A stretch of DNA of 64,000 nucleotides from UKL13-3 sp943369665 (GTDB taxonomy: Bacteria > Bacteroidota > Bacteroidia > UKL13-3). Both the position numbers and the translations under genes were made by a program. Positions 43,734 to 49,388 of the stretch are shown here, piece by piece. Each line of letters opens with the position of its first letter. Position 1 is the stretch's first letter. The notes beneath the pieces were generated by a model that was not told the origin of the DNA, made no database searches, and worked only from the letters and a program-made list of their open reading frames with translations. Where the stretch lies: contig CALRNX020000001.1 in the NCBI GenBank assembly GCA_943369665.1, positions 867,486-931,485 on the forward strand, written 5' to 3'.

Positions 43734-45719
43734 ATGTCAAGTTTATTAAAAACACTCTTTCCACATGCCAGTACAATGCCCCGCTGGATTATCTTTTTAA
43801 TAGATGTGACGCTATGTGCGCTATCGTTTGTATTTGCAACCATGTTGCGCTTTAACTTCTTCGCTTCTGATTACTTTACGATCTCTCTTTTGTTTCCGCT
43901 ACCCCTAGTTCTCATTTCACGTATTGTATTCATCATACAATTCAGAATATATGCAGGAATCATCCGACATACTACACTCGAAGATGCCATCAGGGTGCTT
44001 TATACCGTGTTTTTCAGTACAGCACTTATCATCATAGGCAATGCCGTTATCACCAAATTTAACCCGATCCACGCCACTTTTATTCCATTATCCATTATCA
44101 TTATTGATGGATTTCTCGCCCTCCTTTTCATGAGTGCATTCAGGTTAAGCGTAAAGGTACTTTATATCCGCATCACCAAACCCAATGATAATATTGTAAC
44201 GCACTATGCCATTTTTGGGGCCGGAGAAGCCGGGATGATTGCAAAAAAGAAATTGGAACAAGCCGGTAAAGCATTAAGTACAAGGCGCGTTGCTGCGTTT
44301 TTTGATGACGACACCCGAAAAGAACACAATTACGTGGATGGTATCACCATTTTCAATTTTGATAAAGACGTTGAAAATGTTATCCGTAAACTCAATATCA
44401 CAGAGCTTATTATTTCGCCCCAAAATATCTCCACACATCGCAAACAACAAATCATCGAACGATGCCTGGAGCTTGATATCAATGTTCGCAATGTTCCTCC
44501 TGCCGAAAGGTGGATCAATGGTGAATTGAGTTTCAACCAGTTAAAACAAGTTCGCATTGAAGACCTTATTGAACGCGAACCGATCGTTTTGGATAGAGGA
44601 GCTATTGCCCAGCAACTCTTTCAGAAATCTATTCTGATAACCGGGGCGGCCGGTTCCATCGGAAGCGAAATCGCCATTCAGATACTGAAACATTTTAACC
44701 CCAAAACACTGATCTTACTCGACAAGTCGGAAGTAAAGTTATATGAATTGGATGATATGCTTTCGCAAACATTCAAAACAACTTACAAAAACAGTATCGA
44801 GATCGTTATTGGTGATATAACCAATGAAGCCAGAATGCGCCATATATTTGAACGTTATGCTCCAAGTGTTGTTTACCATGCCGCTGCATACAAACATGTA
44901 CCATTAATGGAAGATAATCCGGGAGAAGCCATAAAGGTAAATGTTGGAGGGACAAAATTAATAGCCGACCTTTCGGTTGAATATGGTGTCGATAAATTTG
45001 TGATGGTTTCCACAGATAAAGCTGTGAACCCGACAAATGTAATGGGAGCCTCGAAACGTATTGCCGAAATATATGTGCAATCACTCAATACCAATATCCA
45101 CCTTAAACGATCAATTCACCATACTAAGTTTATTACCACCCGGTTTGGAAACGTATTGGGTTCAAGCGGTTCTGTGATTCCTAAGTTCAGGAAACAAATA
45201 GAAGAAGGCGGTCCTATCACCGTAACACATCCCGACATCACACGTTTTTTCATGACCATACCGGAAGCCTGCCAACTGGTGCTTGAAGCAGGTAATATGG
45301 GAAATGGTGGCGAGATCTACATTTTTGATATGGGGCAGTCGGTTAAGATCATCGACCTTGCCCGCAAAATGATCAAGCTTTCGGGACTCAAAATTGGAAA
45401 CGATATCCAAATCGTTTTTACAGGATTACGTCCGGGCGAAAAATTGAAAGAAGAATTATTGGCTGCGCAGGAAAGTACCTTACCAACCTACCATCCTAAA
45501 ATCATGATCGCTAAAGTTAGGGTATACGATTTTGACTGGTGTAAAACACAAATAGAATTGCTGCTAAGCCTTTACTCCATGCAGAAAAACGAACATATCG
45601 TTGCCAAAATGAAAGAAATTGTGCCTGAGTTCATCAGCCAAAATTCTGTATTTGAAGAACTTGATTACAAGCAACGAAACAATATCGAAAGTGTGAATAA
45701 ACATTCTTACCTCATCTAA
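43734..45719 (+). CDS. membrane-bound UDP-sugar 4,6-dehydratase (CapD/FlaA1/PglF family)
   Basis: The 661-residue protein has four N-terminal membrane helices (about 15-125), a CoA-binding-like Rossmann domain (THYAIFGAGEAGMIAKKKL near 140-160) and a catalytic SDR domain. ITGAAGSIGSEIAIQI begins near 303, and STDKAVNPTNVMGASKR spans 426-442 with T427, M437 and K441 as the expected active-site trio. The long form converts UDP-GlcNAc to the 4-keto-6-deoxy sugar that PglE-type aminotransferases use, matching the gene two upstream. It is the last gene of the polysaccharide locus; no clear terminator follows. Confidence 0.94.
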   Translation: MSSLLKTLFPHASTMPRWIIFLIDVTLCALSFVFATMLRFNFFASDYFTISLLFPLPLVLISRIVFIIQFRIYAGIIRHTTLEDAIRVLYTVFFSTALIIIGNAVITKFNPIHATFIPLSIIIIDGFLALLFMSAFRLSVKVLYIRITKPNDNIVTHYAIFGAGEAGMIAKKKLEQAGKALSTRRVAAFFDDDTRKEHNYVDGITIFNFDKDVENVIRKLNITELIISPQNISTHRKQQIIERCLELDINVRNVPPAERWINGELSFNQLKQVRIEDLIEREPIVLDRGAIAQQLFQKSILITGAAGSIGSEIAIQILKHFNPKTLILLDKSEVKLYELDDMLSQTFKTTYKNSIEIVIGDITNEARMRHIFERYAPSVVYHAAAYKHVPLMEDNPGEAIKVNVGGTKLIADLSVEYGVDKFVMVSTDKAVNPTNVMGASKRIAEIYVQSLNTNIHLKRSIHHTKFITTRFGNVLGSSGSVIPKFRKQIEEGGPITVTHPDITRFFMTIPEACQLVLEAGNMGNGGEIYIFDMGQSVKIIDLARKMIKLSGLKIGNDIQIVFTGLRPGEKLKEELLAAQESTLPTYHPKIMIAKVRVYDFDWCKTQIELLLSLYSMQKNEHIVAKMKEIVPEFISQNSVFEELDYKQRNNIESVNKHSYLI

Positions 45720-45864
45720 AATTTCACCTCAATTAGAACCGCGTTTTTATAGGATTAGAGTCAAGCAAATCAGTGCTATTGTTGAAGATGATCTAATAGA
45801 GGTTGGAAAAGTTGCAAAGGCTTTAGGGGATATTATGCAGAAAGTTGGGATGTTTCGGTTGTAA
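45718..45864 (+). pseudogene. start-less reading-frame remnant of unknown gene
   Basis: Directly after the dehydratase, in another frame, 48 codons read ISPQLEPRFYRIRVKQIS... and end ...AKALGDIMQKVGMFRL before TAA. The amino-acid composition and the EDDLIEVGKVAKAL helix look like real protein, but there is no ATG, GTG or TTG start in frame. It appears to be the C-terminal remains of a gene whose front was lost when the flanking island or the dehydratase end was joined here. I do not recognise the family. Confidence 0.4.
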
Positions 45865-46032
45865 CTCGGAAAGAAAAAAGGGGCTTTCGGAAAGAAATAT
45901 TAGGTTTTTTCGGGGTAGATTCCAATATTTGAGTAGCCAACTATAGAAACAATATGATACTTCACATCGCTACTGACAAAGGTTTTCGACCTTTTGTCGA
46001 TAACAAGACATTTATTGAAAATATTTTCATGT
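45865..46032. other. intergenic stretch with two overlapping hairpins
   Basis: No gene is visible here. GACAAAGGT at 45975-45983 can pair with ACCTTTTGTC at 45989-45998 (one bulged T). The overlapping TCGAC at 45986-45990 can pair with GTCGA at 45996-46000, so the two stems exclude each other. No T-run follows, so this is not a standard terminator. With the remnant before it and the operator after it, the full gene-free interval is 45720-46067. Confidence 0.35.
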
Positions 46033-46051
46033 TTAATTATGATATAATTAA
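46033..46051. promoter_or_regulatory. candidate operator: perfect inverted repeat
   Basis: TTAATTA (46033-46039) and TAATTAA (46045-46051) form a perfect 7-bp inverted repeat around TGATA. It ends 9 nt before the TAACTTTG box and so covers the -33 region of the presumed promoter. That is where an HTH antitoxin would bind to repress its own operon. Its AT-rich composition lowers its significance. Confidence 0.5.
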
Positions 46052-46060
46052 CCTATAGCT

Positions 46061-46068
46061 TAACTTTG
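46061..46068 (+). promoter_or_regulatory. candidate -7 box of the toxin-antitoxin-chaperone operon
   Basis: TAACTTTG is an exact match to the Bacteroidota -7 consensus TAnnTTTG. No TTG occurs 19-21 nt upstream; that space is filled by the inverted repeat. Its last G is the first base of the GTG that opens the longest toxin reading frame. If the box is used, transcription starts inside that frame and the true start codon must lie further downstream. Confidence 0.5.
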
Positions 46069-46502
46069 TGAAAAGAAAGTGTACCAAATTTCCATTAAAA
46101 GAGTTTATAAATCATCCTAATAATATCGACGATTTTAAACATTTATCTATGATTGATGTTGAAATATATATTGATGTTAAAGAGCAGAAAGGCATTATGG
46201 GGATAATAACATCCGAAAGAAATAAATTCAAACGGATTTTATATTATATACTTCAAGGCAAGTATAACGAAGACCTGTATGGCAAAGAGGTCGTAACACC
46301 AAAATGCAAAGATATAACAGCAATGAAGTTCAAAGGTGCTATTAACACAAGGATTTATTGCAAAGAGATTCATGTTTCCACAAAAAAGAAAATTATTGCT
46401 ATTCACTTGTTGCGAAACAAAAGCTTTCAAAGCGCAGGCCACAAATCACTAAAACCAAAATTAGAATCAATTTCTCAATACGATTATGAATTCCATGACT
46501 AA
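46068..46502 (+). CDS. putative toxin (RelE/HigB-like) of a TAC-type module
   Basis: The frame opens at GTG 46068 (144 aa); an internal ATG at 46149 (residue 28, MIDVEIYID) would give 117 aa and is favoured if TAACTTTG is the promoter. The C-terminal half, ITAMKFKG-INTRIYCKEIHVSTKKKIIAIHLLRNKSFQS, resembles the core beta-sheet of RelE/HigB ribosome-dependent nucleases (basic, R-x-Y and a K-rich strand end). The match is weak and I do not recognise a named family. The main evidence is position: first of three overlapping genes, followed by an HTH antitoxin and a SecB-like chaperone, the order of higB-higA-secB in the Mycobacterium tuberculosis TAC system. Confidence 0.6.
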   Translation: MKRKCTKFPLKEFINHPNNIDDFKHLSMIDVEIYIDVKEQKGIMGIITSERNKFKRILYYILQGKYNEDLYGKEVVTPKCKDITAMKFKGAINTRIYCKEIHVSTKKKIIAIHLLRNKSFQSAGHKSLKPKLESISQYDYEFHD

Positions 46503-46911
46503 AAAAAATGATGATATATTCAAAGGGTTGTTTACAGAGGAGTCTGCAAAAGAGAAGGAGTCTTTTGGGGTTATTACTCTGCATTTTGATTTTCTAGAAG
46601 AGATTAACGACTACTTGGCTAAGTCGGGAAAACATAAGTCTAAAGACTTGGCAGAGATTCTTAATGTTAAACCAAGTTTTGTTTCTCAGCTAAGAAGCGG
46701 AGATAAGTTGTTGAATTTGAAGATGCTTAATAAAATACAAAAAAAACTTGGCATACGATTTAAGTTAACTACTAACGACTGCGTTGTGAATGAGAGTAAG
46801 TCGCACAACATTTTCCTTTCTGTTAACAAAAGTAACAGCACAATAGATTTTGACCCTTATTATGGTTCATATGAAGATAAAAAGGCTTTCAACATAACTA
46901 ATTTAAACTAA
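46495..46911 (+). CDS. HTH (XRE/HigA-like) antitoxin with C-terminal extension
   Basis: The 138-residue product (ATG at 46495, overlapping the toxin end by 8 nt; an ATG at 46486 is also possible) contains a helix-turn-helix. KSKDLAEILNVKPSFVSQLRSGDKLLNLKMLNKIQKKLGIRFKL (about 45-90) has the family's A-x3-V-x-Q-x2-G-like spacing. About 45 residues follow it, ending in an aromatic, hydrophobic stretch FDPYYGSYEDKKAFNITNLN. In TAC systems such a tail (the chaperone addiction domain) makes the antitoxin depend on its SecB-like chaperone. The next gene starts inside this gene's stop (TAATG). Confidence 0.75.
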   Translation: MTKKNDDIFKGLFTEESAKEKESFGVITLHFDFLEEINDYLAKSGKHKSKDLAEILNVKPSFVSQLRSGDKLLNLKMLNKIQKKLGIRFKLTTNDCVVNESKSHNIFLSVNKSNSTIDFDPYYGSYEDKKAFNITNLN

Positions 46912-47363
46912 TGACGACTAGCACGAAAAAACAGCAGGGCGCTATTGGCACAGCAGAGTTTAAAATGGTCGGTATTGAGATACTGCCTAATACCATTACG
47001 TCCCATAGTTTAAAGTATGAAAAGGGGAAGGTAGCCGAATATGACCTGAGAATCGAAACAAATGTGAAAAAAGAAAATCGCACCATTACTGCAATAGTAA
47101 ATGTAACAGTAAGGCTTGGGAAAGACGTAATGGCCGAATACGGAGCATCTTTTATATATGAGATTGTCAATTTTGAAGAGACTATAAAACAGCATGGCAA
47201 AGAATTTCAAGTGCCAACGGATTTGTCCATCAAGCTTAACGAAGAGAGCGTATCGACAATAAGAGGGTTAATGTTTAGCCATTTTAGAGGAACAAGGCTC
47301 CAAGCCACTATTTTCCCTGTCATTTCTATAAGACAATCTATGGCTGCTCAGGCACAAAAGTAA
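46911..47363 (+). CDS. SecB-like chaperone (TAC-type)
   Basis: The 150-residue protein is beta-rich with a pattern that fits the SecB fold: AEYDLRIETNVKKENRTITAIVNVTVRLG (about 43-72) pairs with a following strand MAEYGASFIYEIVNFEE. After a loop comes IKLNEESVSTIRGLMFSHFRGTRLQATIFPVIS (about 103-140), equivalent to the SecB helix plus VSRGTFPQLNLAPVNF-like end. It ends with a short polar tail. By position it would protect the antitoxin from proteolysis and aggregation. Assignment rests on pattern and gene order; a profile search would settle it. Confidence 0.65.
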   Translation: MTTSTKKQQGAIGTAEFKMVGIEILPNTITSHSLKYEKGKVAEYDLRIETNVKKENRTITAIVNVTVRLGKDVMAEYGASFIYEIVNFEETIKQHGKEFQVPTDLSIKLNEESVSTIRGLMFSHFRGTRLQATIFPVISIRQSMAAQAQK

Positions 47364-47378
47364 GATTAGAAACTAATC
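47364..47378 (+). terminator. small hairpin right after the chaperone stop
   Basis: GATTAG (47364-47369) pairs perfectly with CTAATC (47373-47378) around AAA, immediately after the TAA. A loose T-rich run (GTGTTTTAATC) comes 8 nt later. It could be a weak terminator or attenuator limiting read-through to the small gene at 47403. Confidence 0.3.
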
Positions 47379-47402
47379 CGAAAAGTGTTTTAATCACGCT
47401 AT

Positions 47403-47642
47403 ATGTCCGACCTGCCCGAATCATATCAAAACAAGCCAATAGACGACATTCACGCATTAAGTGCGGCTGTTCAAAAAGAGGCACTCGACAAATTCAACGC
47501 ATTCACCCACGATCAAAAGACAGATTTTCTAAATCACGCTGATTTGCCCATGCTACACTTCTTACTATCAGCAGCAATACGGTATGAAGATTATAAACTA
47601 TGTGAAGTAGTGAGTGATTTGATAGTTTATAAGAGTGAGTAG
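47403..47642 (+). CDS. small hypothetical acidic helical protein, 79 aa
   Basis: The ATG-started 79-residue frame MSDLPESYQNKPIDDIHALSAAVQKEAL... is rich in Asp, Glu, Leu and Ala and predicted helical, with no signal peptide or membrane helix. I do not recognise a family. It lies 39 nt after the chaperone gene on the same strand, and its stop directly abuts the stop of the convergent gene at 47643, without a spacer. It may be a fourth member of the island's defence or stress module. Confidence 0.6.
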   Translation: MSDLPESYQNKPIDDIHALSAAVQKEALDKFNAFTHDQKTDFLNHADLPMLHFLLSAAIRYEDYKLCEVVSDLIVYKSE

Positions 47643-47837
47643 TTAGTCCTCTATCTTCCCTCCTTTAACAACATTCTCCTTTACTATTTCAAAGTCTTCT
47701 TTCCCACTATCATTATACTCTTTACCCTCCATAAACTCCTCGAAGTTCTTAGTTAACTCTTTCATTGTTGGTGGCTTTGGAGTTTCTGCTCGCTTCTGTA
47801 TTATTTCAAGCTTTTTTCTTCTCGTTGATTTATTCAT
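47643..47837 (-). CDS. small hypothetical charged protein, 64 aa
   Basis: The minus-strand frame codes for 64 residues, MNKSTRRKKLEIIQKRAETPKPP...ENVVKGGKIED, with a basic N-terminus and an acidic C-terminal half. That composition is common in small DNA-binding antitoxins and ParB-like accessory proteins, but no family is recognised. A near-consensus promoter sits directly before it (TTG, 19 nt, TAGCTTTG) and predicts a leaderless or nearly leaderless mRNA, which supports it being a real gene. It converges exactly onto the gene at 47403-47642 with no gap between stops. Confidence 0.6.
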   Translation of the reverse strand: MNKSTRRKKLEIIQKRAETPKPPTMKELTKNFEEFMEGKEYNDSGKEDFEIVKENVVKGGKIED

Positions 47838-47841
47838 TTTA

Positions 47842-47871
47842 CAAAGCTAAGTCCGTGATTTTATTTGTCAA
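47842..47871 (-). promoter_or_regulatory. Bacteroidota-type promoter for the minus-strand small gene
   Basis: Read on the minus strand: TTG at 47871-47869, a 19-nt spacer, then TAGCTTTG at 47849-47842, an exact -7 match. Only four bases (TAAA) separate the box from the ATG at 47837, so transcription should begin at or beside the start codon. Confidence 0.7.
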
Positions 47872-47896
47872 GTGTTCCAACTTACCAAACACCCTT

Positions 47897-47927
47897 TTAT
47901 TTAGACACTCTCTAAATAATATTTTTT
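47897..47927. terminator. AT-rich hairpin with T-run between island and actA
   Basis: TTATTTAGA (47897-47905) and TCTAAATAA (47911-47919) form a perfect 9-bp stem with a 5-nt loop, followed by TATTTTTTT. It could stop plus-strand transcription from the island before the actA promoter. The stem holds only one G-C pair per arm, so an operator role is an alternative. Confidence 0.45.
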
Positions 47928-47960
47928 TACACAGCCATTACTGAATTCAAGTTTTGTCAA

Positions 47961-47968
47961 TATATTTG
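47961..47968 (+). promoter_or_regulatory. actA: -7 promoter box of the alternative complex III operon
   Basis: TATATTTG, followed by CGCACCC, exactly matches TAnnTTTG and lies 80 nt before the actA ATG. A clear TTG is not found at -33. The long leader (about 75 nt) leaves room for leader regulation. Confidence 0.6.
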
Positions 47969-48047
47969 CGCACCCAACGTGGGTTTGGCGTGTTGTGTAA
48001 CACTTCCGACAGCGTTGATTTAACATTAAAGAAATCAGCATTTTAAG

Positions 48048-49331
48048 ATGAGATTATTAAAAATTACCTCACTGTTTCTTCTCTTTGCATTCACCACGCG
48101 TTTCGCTGTTGCAGACGTTGCCGAAGGTGAAAAGCTATTTTCAGCTAACTGTACTTCTTGCCACGCTCTCAACGAAAAAGTTGTTGGGCCTGCTTTGAAA
48201 GACGTTCACAAACGTAGAGAAGCTACTTGGTTAACCAAGTGGATCAAAAATTCGCAAGCATTAGTAAAATCAGGTGATGCCACTGCCGTTGCATTGTACA
48301 AAGAAAACAATGAATCGGTGATGACCTCGTTTGAAAACTTAAGCGATGCGCAAATCAACTCTATTGTTGAGTACATTAAAGTTGAAAGCGAAAAGCCTGC
48401 TACAGCTGCTACTACCGGAACTGATGGAGGTGCAGGAACAACTGCTGCCGGAGCACAGGATGGTTTTTACAACTCAACAACATTCTGGGGATTAACGGTT
48501 ATTGCCGTTATCTTATTTGCAATTGTGTTTATCTTGTTCAGCATCCGCAAAGTTGTTGACCAATTGTATGCACAAAAATTCCCTGAAGCGGCTGCTGAAG
48601 AAGCAGAAGAAAGAATCTCATGGAAAGAAAGACCAACTTCATTCCGTTATAAACTATTCAAAAAACATCCGGTTGTGGGTGTAATGGTTGTGGGTATAGC
48701 CTTCACCCTGGTATTTGGTTTGATCGGATTTGATTACGGTAATAAAGAAGTAGGTGTACAACAAGGTTACGCTCCTACCCAACCAATCAACTATTCGCAC
48801 GAATTGCACGCAGGTAAATACAAGATCAACTGTTTGTATTGCCATAGTGGTGCCGATAAGAGCAAACAGGCTACTATTCCTTCACCAAGTACTTGTATGA
48901 ACTGCCATATGCATGTTACTGCAAGCAAAAACTACGATGGACAAGTTTCTCCTGAAATTCAAAAAATATACAACGCAGTGGGATGGGATGCTGAGAAAAA
49001 AGCTTACGACCCTACTAAACCACAAACCCCAATCAAATGGGTGCGTATCCATAACTTACCTGACTTCGCTTATTTCAACCACTCACAACACGTAAAAATC
49101 GGTAAAGTGGAGTGCCAGGCTTGTCACGGACCAATTGAAACAATGAAAGTAGTTGCACAACAATCAAGCTTGCAAATGGGATGGTGTATCAACTGTCACC
49201 GCGAAGCAAAAGTTGATGTGGAAAATAACGACTACTACGAAAAACTACATGCTGATTTAAAAGCTCAAGGTAAATCATATGCTACTGTAGCAAATATTGG
49301 TGGACTTGAGTGTGGTAAATGCCACTACTAA
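48048..49331 (+). CDS. actA: alternative complex III subunit A: cytochrome c domain fused to pentaheme ActA
   Basis: The 427-residue protein has a signal peptide (residues 1-22), then a class I cytochrome c domain with CTSCH at 35-39. Two membrane helices (about 146-168 and 206-228) follow, then a multiheme domain with CLYCH (262-266), CMNCH (283-287), CQACH (356-360), CINCH (380-384) and CGKCH (422-426). Thus six CxxCH sites are present in all: one in the fused front domain plus five typical of ActA. ActA conducts electrons from the FeS subunit to the terminal acceptor on the periplasmic side. The front fusion suggests a built-in exit cytochrome. Confidence 0.95.
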   Translation: MRLLKITSLFLLFAFTTRFAVADVAEGEKLFSANCTSCHALNEKVVGPALKDVHKRREATWLTKWIKNSQALVKSGDATAVALYKENNESVMTSFENLSDAQINSIVEYIKVESEKPATAATTGTDGGAGTTAAGAQDGFYNSTTFWGLTVIAVILFAIVFILFSIRKVVDQLYAQKFPEAAAEEAEERISWKERPTSFRYKLFKKHPVVGVMVVGIAFTLVFGLIGFDYGNKEVGVQQGYAPTQPINYSHELHAGKYKINCLYCHSGADKSKQATIPSPSTCMNCHMHVTASKNYDGQVSPEIQKIYNAVGWDAEKKAYDPTKPQTPIKWVRIHNLPDFAYFNHSQHVKIGKVECQACHGPIETMKVVAQQSSLQMGWCINCHREAKVDVENNDYYEKLHADLKAQGKSYATVANIGGLECGKCHY

Positions 49332-49388
49332 TTTGAGATTTCAGATTTAATATTTGAGATTTAATTTAAACAGAAGAAAATAGTATCC

